From the NCBI GenBank assembly GCA_026770025.1, contig JAMXDE010000011.1, positions 1,922,001-1,986,000 of the forward strand: a stretch of 64,000 nucleotides of DNA, in the 5' to 3' direction. Below are positions 33,488 to 44,146 of this stretch, piece after piece; within the stretch, counting starts at the first letter, position 1, and the number at the start of each line of letters is the position of its first letter. Origin of the DNA: Craspedostauros australis (lineage: Eukaryota; Bacillariophyta; Bacillariophyceae; Mastogloiales; Achnanthaceae). Both the position numbers and the translations under genes were made by a program. The notes below the pieces were generated by a model that ran no database searches, was not told where the DNA came from, and was given only the letters and a program-made list of their open reading frames with translations.

Positions 33488-35215
33488 CTAATCATCCGTG
33501 AAGTTGGGATCCAGCATGAAGGTGAAATCCGCGCCCATGTAGGCCGTTGCCGTTTTGAGCCGTCCGTTGAGATAGTGCTCCTCAAGCTTGATATTGCCGT
33601 GATAGCCTGCCTTGAGCGCGGACTTGCCCAACGAGAGTCTGTTCATGTTGCGTGGCACGTCGTAAATGACGACGCGCGAGCATGTGGCCTCGGCGGCGAT
33701 CTGGATGAGATCGGCCCCGTTGATGAATTCGCCGCTGTCGTTGTCATCGCGCTTGTTGAAGTTGGCCTTGCGCGCTTCGGCGGACAGTTGCTGTTCATGG
33801 CTGTTGCTGCGCGAACGCGATGTTTGATTTTTGGTGGTGGAGTTGGAGATGGTGTCGAAGAAGTCGTTGCTGACGTAGTCACCAGCATCCAAATCGTCCT
33901 TCTTGTTGTTGATGGTGGAGCTCTGGCCTTGGCTGCTGGCGCTGGTATTGTTGCTACCGCTCTTGTTGTTGTTGGAGGGATCATCCGGCGAGACCTTGAT
34001 TTTCATGTGCTTCTCGAGACAGTATCCATTCTTGCCGACGACTTCGTAGTCAACTCCACCCCACGGCGGGTCCATGAAGATGGCATCGATGTGACGTGGC
34101 AGTAGCTCGAGGCCTCCGATCTTGTATCCGGAGTAGGTGGCTTGCTCCACGGGCGGTGGCATGTAGGGCGGCATGGCAGCGCGGGGCTGATCCAGCATGA
34201 ACATGCCATTCTTGTAGATATGTCGCATGGCGAAGATGGCGTTGCATTCCACGAAGACGAGCTTGTTGGTTGGGATGCCGTAGATGGCGGCGTTGTGCGC
34301 GGCCTTGATGAGCTTGGAACGATCCGTGTCGAGGCACACGACCTGCTTGATGAGGTGCGGCGGTATCTTTCCAAACGCGATGGAGTTGCCGCCGCATCCG
34401 CAGAAGGCGTCGAGCAAGGTGATGCCGCCGTGGCAGGTGGATGCGAGCTGCGCAATGCGCTTCGCGACGTGGTCGGCGATGATTTCTGGCGTGACAGAGT
34501 ACCAGCCCTGCGGATCCATCCAGATGCCGTCGTCGTAGCGAGAGAAGAGTCGCCTGCGCTGCGCCCAGTACTTGTCTTTGACAACGTCCGGAGGGTAAGG
34601 ATTCGGGGTGATGGTGTCGATGATCTCCAAGTTGGATTGCTCCTTGACTTTGTCCAGGAAGTTTGCATCGTACTTGATTCTGTGCGTGACGTGCGTAGTG
34701 GCAACAAGGTGCCTATGCTGATGCTGGTGTTGATGAGGCTGTTGCGACTGTTGCTGCTGCTGTTGAGAGGGCAGCGCATCCTGCTGCACGAATCGGTACT
34801 GATTGATGGGCATGTCCTGATCGTGCTTGGGGAGGAAGTCTGGATTGATCTCGTCCGGAATGAACTGAGCCGCAGCATCCCAGAGATCCGTCCGATTGAC
34901 GATGACCGTCATCTTCGCTGGCTTCCGATTCCTGGTTCTGTTTCGGTTGGGAGATTTGGTGTTGCCCCTGCGCCGGTTGCCGTTGTGATTGTGTCCATCG
35001 CGCGTGGGAGACCGCGACTTGCTCTTGTGGCGGTTGTTGCGCCCATCGCGATGGTGAGGGCCACCTCGCGTGGGAGACTTGGAGCCCCCTCGGTGCGGTG
35101 GCCTGGTGGCCAATGACGAGAACGGTCCGAGCGGCATCGTGGATTCAGTCCCGGGACTGCCATTCTGATGATGGAGGCGTTCGAGGTTGCCGTGCTGCTG
35201 CGCTGGCGAACTCAT
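33488..35215 (-). CDS. TGS1: Trimethylguanosine synthase (cap hypermethylase)
   Basis: 575 residues. TGS1 converts the m7G cap of snRNAs and snoRNAs to m2,2,7G in the nucleus or Cajal body. The N-terminus (about 25-100) is Arg/Ser/His/Asn-rich, followed by a Gln/His-rich stretch. The catalytic domain starts at KYWAQRRRLFSRYDDGI (about 212), with WYSVTPEIIADHVAKR, SAM motif I LLDAFCGCGGNS (about 265-277), motif II VVCLDTD, and catalytic MDPPWGGVDYE (about 380-390, whose Trp stacks the guanine in the family). It ends with VIYDVPRNMN and LKTATAYMG. A Ser/Asn/Lys-rich insertion of about 100 residues sits between PPWGG and the next helix (GADLIQIAAE). Start at 35215 (MSSPAQQ); the frame is open further upstream to 35665 without family resemblance. 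Confidence 0.92.
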   Translation of the reverse strand: MSSPAQQHGNLERLHHQNGSPGTESTMPLGPFSSLATRPPHRGGSKSPTRGGPHHRDGRNNRHKSKSRSPTRDGHNHNGNRRRGNTKSPNRNRTRNRKPAKMTVIVNRTDLWDAAAQFIPDEINPDFLPKHDQDMPINQYRFVQQDALPSQQQQQQSQQPHQHQHQHRHLVATTHVTHRIKYDANFLDKVKEQSNLEIIDTITPNPYPPDVVKDKYWAQRRRLFSRYDDGIWMDPQGWYSVTPEIIADHVAKRIAQLASTCHGGITLLDAFCGCGGNSIAFGKIPPHLIKQVVCLDTDRSKLIKAAHNAAIYGIPTNKLVFVECNAIFAMRHIYKNGMFMLDQPRAAMPPYMPPPVEQATYSGYKIGGLELLPRHIDAIFMDPPWGGVDYEVVGKNGYCLEKHMKIKVSPDDPSNNNKSGSNNTSASSQGQSSTINNKKDDLDAGDYVSNDFFDTISNSTTKNQTSRSRSNSHEQQLSAEARKANFNKRDDNDSGEFINGADLIQIAAEATCSRVVIYDVPRNMNRLSLGKSALKAGYHGNIKLEEHYLNGRLKTATAYMGADFTFMLDPNFTDD

Positions 35216-36019
35216 CGTCGATCCGCTCAATGTATGCGATGTGATGCTGTTGTTGGGCGACGTTCCTTTCCTTGCGCACTCGACGGCCTCGACGCTGTCG
35301 CCTCCACCCGCAATCGCAGTGGATATGGGCGAACGCTTCGCAAGCCGTCTCGCGGGTTTCAACTCGTCCTCTGCCGTCCAACGACAACCCAACCAAGCGG
35401 GCGATTCCTTGCAACGTCTCTCTTTCTCCGACCTTCGCCTGTCTATCCGTACTGCTCCCGCCTCTTCTGGTAGTGTGAGCACAGTGCTGGTGAGGAATTG
35501 CAATAGAATAGAATACGATCTGGAGCAGGCTGGAGCTGCAATGCAAGGATCAGCGGGTGGAGCAATTCCTCTCGAAAGTCTGTCTCTGGTGTTGTGTTGC
35601 GTCCACTCTTCCTTGTTGTGTGCTGAGTGGTGCCACTGTTTTCGTGATGTGTGTGCTCTGCGCAAAGCACGGTTTGAAGCGAAGCCAGAGAGAACGGCGA
35701 CGATGCGGTCATTGCGGATACGTTCGAAGCGTTCGCAATGTCACCAACAATTTGTTCTTTTCGTGACTCGAATGGATCAAGGACATGTTCGATGGAGTCT
35801 GATGTGTCTGTCCAACGTCCGTGTGGTTGTTCTTCGTTTCACCAACGAATCGTCGTGTTGGCGCCTTTTTCCGCAAACGAGCAACACCAACTCTTTCACG
35901 CGATGTGATGCGATGTGATGGGTTGCAATGCAATTGAGATGTCCATGTTGCCACTCGAAGATCATTTGTTGTGAATCAACGACACAACCCAACTCATCAA
36001 TCTAATATAATAGGATACA
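35216..36019. other. Divergent intergenic region TGS1/TPR protein
   Basis: About 0.8 kb; open frames on both strands look random. A short GCGATGTGAT repeat lies near 35898-35920. No defensible promoter element. Confidence 0.5.
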
Positions 36020-37618
36020 ATGGGCAAGAAAGGAAAGGCGTCATCCGCCACGACCGGCGGCGGCAAGAAACGCGGCAGAGATGGCGGTGGCAACAACGTT
36101 TCATCGACGAGCTTGTGGTCCTCGACGGATCATGCCATCCGCAAGGCCAAGCGGCAGATCAACAGCACGAAGAAGACGTCGGAGGAGAAGCTCATCGAAC
36201 GCCAACGACGATCGGCCATCCTCACGCGCGGATCCAAGGAGAAGCGTCAGGCCGGTGTCTTGCGATTGCAGATCAAGCAGATCCAACGCAAGCTCGACAA
36301 GCAGCGGCAGCGGTTGGAACGATGGGACGATGTCGAAGAGCAGCTGCGGCAGCGCAAGGCGGCGGCCGAGGCGGAACGCAAAAGGTTGGAAGAGAAGGAG
36401 ATCATGGAAAATGGAGGCAAGAAGAAGAGGAAGGGCCGCAAGGGACCCGAGACGTGGAAATTGAGGGGTGCCGCACGACCTGCCTGGGAGGTCTACGATT
36501 TCGATACGCGGTACGTCGATCCGCACATCAAGGCGTTGGAGGAAGACAATGCCAAGCGGAAGCGCATGCGCAATATCATCGCAACGTGCAAAGGGAAGTT
36601 CGGTGATATCGACGACGGCGACGACGGCGACGATGGCAACGATGGCGACGACGATGAAGAAAACACCAATACCGCCGCCGCCACCCCCGCAACCACCACC
36701 AAAAAGAAGAACAAGAAAGGCAAAACCAACCATGGCAGTGTCCCGCAACCAGCATGCCGCGAATTCTTGGCCTCCCTCATGCAGTACGGCTTGCTCAGCC
36801 TGCAGGCCAAGCAATTCAAATCAGCAAGACAGGCATTCCTGGAATGCATGGAGTTGGATTCACCCACGCACCCCATTACGCCGGCACGATGCCATCTGAT
36901 GCGATTGTACCTCGAAGCGAACCGTCCCGATTCGGCACGCAGGCTGTGGGAGAAGCTGTCGCCGACCGACCCATCCGTTTGGATTCGCTATTCGGCAGTC
37001 CTCGTGGAGTACGTGAGCTGGAAGCTGCTCGAAGAGGCCGGCAGTACGCAGGCGACGACCGAACAGCTGCTGGTGCAGGCCGTCAAGGCGAACATCTTTT
37101 GCGCGTACAACCTGGCCTTCGCGGAGACTTTCCAATCCGTCATGGATTACACGGAAGAAATCGAGGAGGCTCACGAAGGCCAACCTCTGGAGGAGGCGAT
37201 CGAGTACTGCAACAGCGAGCAGATGGGAGCGTGGTACGGGACGGACGATGCGTTGGAGTGGTTGCAGGCAGAGATTGTGAAGGCCGTCCATGGACAATCA
37301 TCGATTCTCACTGTAGAGGATATGGAGTGGCGTGGGCCGTTGGAGAGGATAAAGCAAGAAGATGCGGAGGATGACGCCGATGGAGACGGAAATGAGCAAG
37401 TGGACAAAACTGCACGTGACAAGCCACGCAATCACGAAAGCAAGAGCGAAACACCCGCCGATCATGATGATGACGACGATGATGCTGACGGCAACAGAGA
37501 CGACAATGGACATGACGATGATGGCGACGTTGAGACTGTCGATGTCACCATGTTCGCAGGCATGTTCGAAACTGCCATGGAGATGTTGGAGGAGGAGGGC
37601 AAGATTAACAAAATATAA
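36020..37618 (+). CDS. Basic coiled-coil/TPR-like protein, function unknown
   Basis: 532 residues. Lys/Gly-rich N-terminus (GKKGKASS, KKRGRDGG), then a charged coiled coil (about 50-135, RLQIKQIQRKLDKQRQRLERW) ending in KKKRKGRKG, a likely nuclear or nucleolar signal. After an Asp/Gly-Thr/Lys linker (about 200-240) a helical TPR-like segment follows (about 245-320: EFLASLMQYGLLSLQAKQF, ARQAFLECMELD, CHLMRLYLEANRPDSARRLWEKL). A further conserved-looking segment (about 320-425) contains NIFCAYNLAFAETF, a hydrophobic/acidic helix, and EAIEYCNSEQMGAWYGTDDALEWL. The tail is very acidic (about 455-505), and a short helix ends the protein. I recall similar TPR plus 'EYC..EQ...W' arrangements in uncharacterised proteins but cannot name the family. 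Confidence 0.75.
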   Translation: MGKKGKASSATTGGGKKRGRDGGGNNVSSTSLWSSTDHAIRKAKRQINSTKKTSEEKLIERQRRSAILTRGSKEKRQAGVLRLQIKQIQRKLDKQRQRLERWDDVEEQLRQRKAAAEAERKRLEEKEIMENGGKKKRKGRKGPETWKLRGAARPAWEVYDFDTRYVDPHIKALEEDNAKRKRMRNIIATCKGKFGDIDDGDDGDDGNDGDDDEENTNTAAATPATTTKKKNKKGKTNHGSVPQPACREFLASLMQYGLLSLQAKQFKSARQAFLECMELDSPTHPITPARCHLMRLYLEANRPDSARRLWEKLSPTDPSVWIRYSAVLVEYVSWKLLEEAGSTQATTEQLLVQAVKANIFCAYNLAFAETFQSVMDYTEEIEEAHEGQPLEEAIEYCNSEQMGAWYGTDDALEWLQAEIVKAVHGQSSILTVEDMEWRGPLERIKQEDAEDDADGDGNEQVDKTARDKPRNHESKSETPADHDDDDDDADGNRDDNGHDDDGDVETVDVTMFAGMFETAMEMLEEEGKINKI

Positions 37619-38002
37619 GTGTTGGATTTTGCTGTATGGACGAAATTCACCAAATGCCATTGTGAATCAAAAACTGAAAAGGGGGTTGCTCGCCTATTGC
37701 ATTTCGTGAGGTCCGATGATACATGCTCGCATCGAACGACCATTCCGAATAGTAGTTGTATCAGTTCAGAAGTGAGTATTGTGAATATGAAATGTTCAGG
37801 TTATGCATTATTGTCTTCTACTATTGCAGTGGTTGCTGTCGTCATCGTCGTCGTGGTTGGTTTCCATCTCTCGTTAAGTGCATGGTACATACGTGCATAC
37901 AAACTACCCGTATCGTGTGTACGAGTATGCATGTATGTATGTACCGCTCAATAGATGCAGATATGGCATACGTCCACAGAGTATACGTATCCATCCATCC
38001 AT
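37619..38002. other. Convergent intergenic region
   Basis: 3' ends of the TPR gene and ABC1/lactamase copy A face each other. The outer edge of the inverted duplication falls at about 37830, and a CCAT run lies near 37989-38002. No gene. Confidence 0.6.
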
Positions 38003-41000
38003 CTATCGGAGAACACTGGCTGGAGGCTTCAACTCGAACTCATCAAACACGATCTTCAGGACGCGCTTGCGGACCATGGAGTTGTACGACAGCTGGTTGA
38101 TCGTCAGGGCGACCGTCAGCTTCACATCGGGGATGCAGATCACCAGGCTTCCACCCAAGCCTGGATGACCGAACGACTGCACCTTGCGACCTTCGTATTC
38201 GAACTCGTGGACGACAAGTCCGAGGCCGAAGAAGGCGGAAGAATCATTCAGCAAGGCGTGGACTGCCGTCTGGGCATCTCCCTGCTGCTGCTGGGCCATG
38301 GCGATGGTCTCGTTGGTGAGGGATCGCTCCTTCATGATGATGTCGTCCATGACCTTCGCCAGAGACGATGCGGATGCGTGCATGTTGGCGGATGGGAGCT
38401 TGGCGCTCCTCACCTTCCTCATGTTGTACATGGTGGGTGTCATGAGCTGCTTGCGCCCGGCGTACTTGGCGAGGATCTTCTTGTGGTTGATGCTGGGCTT
38501 GGTTGGTGTCGAGGCTGCTGCTGATGGTGCGGCGACTGCCTTCGTTGGCGATGAGGCTGCTGCTGCTGGCTTGATTGGTGCGGTGGCGGCCTCCATCGCC
38601 TTCTTGCGCTCGGCCTCCTGCTTGAGCTTCATCTGCTTCATCTTCTCTCGCTTGGCGGCTTCGGCTGCGGCGTTGTTCAGCTGGGCCAAGTCGGCATGGT
38701 GGACAGACAGGACCGCCAGCTCGTCGTTGTCGATGTCCTCCGGCAGTCCTCCAGCGTGGAGGTTGAACTCCTCGTCGCTGTCGGGATCGGCGAGGACGCT
38801 CTTGAGGTACTGGTCGTACGGCTGCTTCGTCACCGCCTCGATGAGGCCTCCGCACAGCCATGCGAGGGACAGGTAGTGGTACTTGGTCTGCTGACCGCAT
38901 GGGTACTGGGTGCCCGTGCTCTCCATGAACTTCTTCATGCTGTCCCAGTCCAGCATCTCATCCAGACTGCCGTCGCGTGGCATGGCGTTGGGCATTCCGC
39001 TCTGGTGAGACAGGACGTATCGGACCGTGATGTCCTTCTTGCCGAACTCTGGCCAGTACGTGGCGACTGGCTCATCCAGATCGATCTTGCCATCCTGGAC
39101 GAGCCGCAGGACGCCGATGGCCAGGTAGGCCTTGCCGACGGAGAAGACGTTGAAGAGGGTGGATGGGGTGACGGGGCGTGGGTTGGCGGTTCCCAACACA
39201 CCTGCGGCGACGTTCACGCGCTCCTCCCCACCCACGCGGACGTTGAGCTGGAGGCCCACCATGCTGCCTTCCTTCTGGACGTCCGCGATCGCACCCTCCA
39301 GCTTCTCGCGCAGGGCGTCGCTGGAGACGGATGATCGATCGTGGACCAGGGACTTGGCGCGATCCTGGGTGGGGACCGACTCGCAGATGGTGGTTCGGGC
39401 GGCCTTGGCCATGGTGTTCAGGTACGGGTACTTGACGTCGAGGTAGGAGCAGAGTCCGCGGAGGAGGTTGCTCACTCGGGCGAAGAAGATGAGCTCCGCT
39501 GGCCATGCGTCGATGGGGTTGCGCAGGCTGTCGTGCTCACCCAGACCCTGCTCCTTCTTCATGGCGGCGACGCGCGCCTGGTACTCGTGGGAGAGTCGCT
39601 TCTGGACCTTCTTGGCCTTGGACTGGGGGATGGTCGTGTGGAAGGTCTGCTGCAGGGTCACGAGATCCTCGAATGGATCGTGTCTGTTCATCTTCACTCC
39701 CATCTCATCGAAGCTTCGCGTCAGCTCATCGGCATCGCCGACATCGGTCGCGTGCATGAGACGGGACAGACCGAGCTTCATCTTGTGATCGAAGCGCTTG
39801 GTGAGTCCAAAGTCCAGCAGGACCGGCACGGAGCCGTCCTTGCCTGGCGCGGTCGAGACGAGGATGTTCCCGGCGTGCGGATCCGTGTTGAAGACACCTC
39901 CGACGTGCATCTGGACTGCCCATGCTGTGCAGATGCGCTCCAGCAGCAGCTTGCGGTCGACGTTGTGCTTCTTCATGGCCTTGATGTTGCGGACGGAGAA
40001 TCCGTCGCAGAACTCCATCACCAGGACGCGCTCCGTGACGAGGCCTGGGATGGCCCTTGGCACGATGACATCGACCTTGTTCTCTGCCATCAGCAGTCGG
40101 ACCTCGTTCATGTTGACGGCCTCTGCGCGGAAGTCGAGCTCCTTCTCCACCTCCATCGAGTACTCCTTGACGACGGACTCGAAGTCGAGGTCTGGCTCGA
40201 AGCGGGCGAGGAACTCCATGATGATGTGAAGGTTCTCAACATCCTGTCTCATCAACGAGGCCACGCCTCGGTGCTGCACCTTGATGGCGACCTCCTGTCC
40301 GTTGGTGAGCTTGGCGCGGTGTACCTGCGCCAGCGACGCTGTGGACAGGGAGACGGGGTCGATGGATTCGATGGACTTGAACTGGACGGGCGTGAGCTCT
40401 TCATGGAGCGTGGCCATGATGTCGTTGTCGAAGCTGCGTTCCGGCAGATCATCCTGCAGGGCCGACAGCTCCTGGACGAACTCGAGGGGCATGACATCGG
40501 CGCGGGAGCTGAGGTATTGTCCGACCTTGATCCAGAATCCTTCGAGGGTCTTGATCTGGTCTGTGAGGCGCTGTGCGGTCTTGCGGTTGGCGAGGCTCCA
40601 GAAGTGGACGATGTCTGGATGTTCCTCGGCCTGGGCGTCGGTGAGGTTGAGGGATTGCTGGATGCGGGATGCTTCGCGCTTGGCGAATTGGTACTCGATG
40701 AAGGTCTGGATGGCCATGCGGTAGACGCTGATGCGGCGGAGCTGCTTGGCGAGGAAGCTTGGCTCATCGTGTGTCGAGTTGTTGTTGATTTTGTTGTTGG
40801 CGTTGCTGCTGCTGCTGCTGCCGTTGTCGATGATGGAGAGGATGGCATCGTCCGACTTGGTGTTTCCGTTGGCCACTTGTCGATCGGCGGTGAGGACGAC
40901 GAGGATGACGGCGAGGAGTGTTGAGACGAAGAAGATGAGCATGGCATCAAGCATGTCCTTGAGGTTGGCGAGCATGTTGGGGAGCTCATCGGAGTATTCT

Positions 41001-41137
41001 TGCAGCTTGGCCTTGAGAGTTGGGGGCGAAGTTGTCTTCATGATGGATACCGTCTTCGAGCAGCATGCGGATGAGGAAGGGCAGCATGAGGAAGCGGCGC
41101 ATGAAGGGGAGGAGGAGGAGGAGGTATAGTCTTGCAT
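38003..41137 (-). CDS. ABC1/UbiB-kinase-beta-lactamase fusion, copy A
   Basis: 1044 residues. Ser/Cys-rich N-terminus, membrane helix (about 66-84, LIFFVSTLLAVILVVL), Asn/Ser linker, then an ABC1/UbiB atypical kinase (about 150-520): KVGQYLSSRADVMPLE (KxGQ, about 203), SLAQVHRAKL, VAIKVQHRG, KELDFRAEA (ExD-type), DPHAGNILVS, and VLLDFGLTKR (DFG, about 441). A class-C beta-lactamase/serine-hydrolase domain follows (about 600-1040): SVGK (SxxK nucleophile, about 664), LSHQSGMPN, YHYLSLAWLCGG (YxN position, about 751), and the late GHPGLGGS motif. The kinase part resembles ADCK/COQ8-like proteins linked to quinone and lipid metabolism. The same fusion is known in plants (Arabidopsis At5g24810). 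An Ala/Lys-rich linker (about 835-910) interrupts the hydrolase domain. Substrate unknown. Confidence 0.92.
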   Translation of the reverse strand: MQDYTSSSSSPSCAASSCCPSSSACCSKTVSIMKTTSPPTLKAKLQEYSDELPNMLANLKDMLDAMLIFFVSTLLAVILVVLTADRQVANGNTKSDDAILSIIDNGSSSSSNANNKINNNSTHDEPSFLAKQLRRISVYRMAIQTFIEYQFAKREASRIQQSLNLTDAQAEEHPDIVHFWSLANRKTAQRLTDQIKTLEGFWIKVGQYLSSRADVMPLEFVQELSALQDDLPERSFDNDIMATLHEELTPVQFKSIESIDPVSLSTASLAQVHRAKLTNGQEVAIKVQHRGVASLMRQDVENLHIIMEFLARFEPDLDFESVVKEYSMEVEKELDFRAEAVNMNEVRLLMAENKVDVIVPRAIPGLVTERVLVMEFCDGFSVRNIKAMKKHNVDRKLLLERICTAWAVQMHVGGVFNTDPHAGNILVSTAPGKDGSVPVLLDFGLTKRFDHKMKLGLSRLMHATDVGDADELTRSFDEMGVKMNRHDPFEDLVTLQQTFHTTIPQSKAKKVQKRLSHEYQARVAAMKKEQGLGEHDSLRNPIDAWPAELIFFARVSNLLRGLCSYLDVKYPYLNTMAKAARTTICESVPTQDRAKSLVHDRSSVSSDALREKLEGAIADVQKEGSMVGLQLNVRVGGEERVNVAAGVLGTANPRPVTPSTLFNVFSVGKAYLAIGVLRLVQDGKIDLDEPVATYWPEFGKKDITVRYVLSHQSGMPNAMPRDGSLDEMLDWDSMKKFMESTGTQYPCGQQTKYHYLSLAWLCGGLIEAVTKQPYDQYLKSVLADPDSDEEFNLHAGGLPEDIDNDELAVLSVHHADLAQLNNAAAEAAKREKMKQMKLKQEAERKKAMEAATAPIKPAAAASSPTKAVAAPSAAASTPTKPSINHKKILAKYAGRKQLMTPTMYNMRKVRSAKLPSANMHASASSLAKVMDDIIMKERSLTNETIAMAQQQQGDAQTAVHALLNDSSAFFGLGLVVHEFEYEGRKVQSFGHPGLGGSLVICIPDVKLTVALTINQLSYNSMVRKRVLKIVFDEFELKPPASVLR

Positions 41138-41299
41138 CTTGGATGTTCGATGTTCGATGTTAATTGTTGATTATGGTATTGGATGGTGTGAATGTTTGTG
41201 AATGCGCCAAGTATTGCACTTTCGAATGGAGACGAGGAGACTGGAGACGGTGTCTGATGGTGAATGGTGTGAATGGCGATGAATGGTGCGAAAGTATGT

Positions 41300-41385
41300 C
41301 TGTATTTGTGTCTGTATTTGTGTTTGTGTCTGCGCTTGTTGTGTTGTGTGTTGTGTGTTGTGTGTTGTGTATTGTGTGTGGACAA
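41300..41385. repeat. TG-rich simple repeat
   Basis: GTCTGTATTTGT units running into TGTGTTG units. The mirror site in the right arm (about 58825-58880) is shorter, so the array length differs between arms. Confidence 0.8.
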
Positions 41386-42076
41386 ACAGAGTAGTTTGTG
41401 TGAGAGGTTATGCGTTTGTTGTGGATTGCGGTTGTCGCTGAATCGAATTTATGAGGAATTTATGAGCAGATGGACGTCAGACAAGTTGTTTCGCTCGTTT
41501 GTCCAATGGCCCTCTGTGAAACAACCAAAGTGTTTGACGGTTGTTGTCATGAACCGATCCCGATCACATCATAACTTTCTGTCTAATCTTGTCGTGACAT
41601 TACTGTGTGCAACGAGAAGCAGGGCCAACAAGTTGGATGAAAGCTTCGCGTGGACAGAAGAGCATGAGCTCTTTTGTCCATCTTTGTCCGTGTCGTTGTG
41701 AATGAATGGCTGAGATGGACCGAACAAGTAGCCGCCACCGAAACATGCAGTCCGTGATGATTCGCTTGTTACAATGGGGATTCATTGAACGTGCCCACTT
41801 CGGCGAATTGGATGTTGTTCAGATTTATTGGCGCACTATGAGGCGTATATCCTGGAGCTTTTTGTGCCGTTTGTCACGATGTTTGTAGTGACGTTATGTG
41901 AGAGGCGAGAATGGATGTTTTGTGCGTGAAGCGAAGAAGGAGACAAGTGCCCTCGCACCACCAACAAGACAAAGGCGACAGAGACGACGAGCAACGACGA
42001 ACAAGGGCACAAACGAGGTGAACACAACATCGCGCACTGACCATGGCGAAATCGTAACATGCGCAAAGAGGTCACG

Positions 42077-42098
42077 CTATGATCGTGAACAATCATAG
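42077..42098. other. Short hairpin conserved in both arms
   Basis: CTATGAT and its reverse complement ATCATAG, separated by 8 bases. The same 22 bases occur at 58100-58121 in the right arm. It may be a palindromic protein-binding site; no function is known. Confidence 0.35.
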
Positions 42099-44125
42099 TA
42101 CACGAATACGTTGGGCAGAGCACAGAAGAGTCCCCTGCTTCGTTGTGTTGTGGTAGCTCTTGCAACACATGGACGGACACGCAATGCCTCACAAGTGTAA
42201 TACCATTCTCTAGTCGCAACCACGAGTAGTCACAAGGCAACGTTGCGCGACATGAACATTGCACACAGTGCTGTGTAACGTTTGATAACATCAAACGAGA
42301 TCGAGAGCGATTGGACCAGATCGAGAGCGATTGGATGAGATTGCTCACAACATCACACAAGTCAACAAAAGGAACCATCATCACGAACTGCAAAACGCAT
42401 TTGCTGCCTAACCTTGTTCCCTGGCGCCCAGTTCGACTGATCCTGAAACGCCAACGCAATCACAGTCCACACGATCAGCATCTCAATTGGATTCTGGCTG
42501 ACTCCGGCAGATGGTTGTACTGGCACCAACACTCACACATTCGCAATTTAATACATCCACGCATTCACTCACTCGCGAGTGCAACATACCAGCCCATTGG
42601 AGGGAAACATTGGATTATGCGAGTAAAATACTTGCAAATACTCTCACATAGAGCAACATGTATGTTTGGAGTCATTGATACCATCTTCAAAAAGTCGAAT
42701 CGTTGCATTTGCACTCCGTGCTGACCATGCTGACCATGATGCCAGTACCCGTACTCACGCACGTCACACACATCACGCGCGTCGTACACATCACACCCAT
42801 CACACACGTCACACCTGAATCACACGAACCTCATCAACAAAATCCAACCTTCTTGATCTGCGAGTCCGATCATCCATCCAACTGGCGAGGGATGTGATTG
42901 CTCCTGTTCGTGATGCCGATGTGGCGGAGGCAACGGAAGCAACAGTGACGGTGATACAACAGTCCGCAGGTATACTCCACTCTCACTTCTGCTCGCACCA
43001 TGCTCTGTTCTGCCCCGTTCTGTTCTGCTTTATCGCATCATCATGGTCATACAAGCCCCTGTTTCAGCTCCATTCCGGAGGAACATGTCAGTGATGCCAG
43101 AGGTGTCTGCCTGCTGTTCCGGTGCCGTGAATTCCGCCGTGTATGTGGATTGGCGACTGCGTGGGAAGGATGGAGGAATGAGAGGAAAGTAATGAAGATC
43201 AGGGAGGTAGGGAGGGTGAGACAAGGAGGAAAGTGGGAAGGAAGACGGATGCAGCTGCCTGATACCATCGGCAGGCAACGAAGGGCGTAAAGAAGCCAGG
43301 AAGTATGTTTGACCAGAAAGATGCATTCTCCCGGGAAAGTGGATGTGATGCCGCTCCATGCGGAGTTATTGGACGGCGCAACTGCAGACACGAAGATGAT
43401 GATGCCAAAATGTGAGAGGATGATTCTGTGCGATGGTACCACACAACTCTACTCTACACTGCTCTGCTCTGTGCTCCTCTGCTTTGTTCTTTGTCAGAGT
43501 TCGTATCCATGGTGCGGGAATTGTGTTGATAGCATGGGGACAGGGGGACAGAACCACAGAAGTACAGAACAGAGAACAAGGAAGTGGCCGATGAACAACG
43601 GCTGATGGTGCTGAACACGCTTTCGACTGACAATTCTGTCGGTTTGTGGCCTCCACCGCTTACCTTGTTGGTTTCTGGTTCTGAAAGTTCGCCGATTCCG
43701 CCACCATGAGTTTAACTCCGCTTCGTGATAACAGGACAATTTCGTTTCGTTGTTGTGACTGTCGCGGTTCTCATTGATGGACACATTGAAACATGAAACG
43801 ACGTGGACATTCCCAGTATACAGAATAGTTCGATTCTGTCGTATTTGTGACAGAAAGGTTGTCCCACTTAGCCTGTCACGTCAACTGACAAGTTTCGCTG
43901 TGGATACCAGCATAATCGTAGCCAATTGGCCTGGCTGAATTGTGTTGTTGTTTTTGGGAAGTGTTGATTTGTGATTTGTGATGTATAAGTACCGCACCTT
44001 CCGATGTTGCTGTTTTCGAATAATTTCCAATTCGTGTAATAGTGTATACTCTCCTCTCTTCTACTCTGCTCTACTCTACGCTAGTCTACTCCCTGTACAA
44101 CACGCCATGATTTGTCTTGATTCGG

Positions 44126-44146
44126 AGTGAGTGAGTGAGTGAGTAG
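44126..44146. repeat. (GAGT)n microsatellite
   Basis: Four to five GAGT units near the inner edge of the left arm. The mirror copy near 56070-56097 has a CTCT interruption. Confidence 0.75.
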
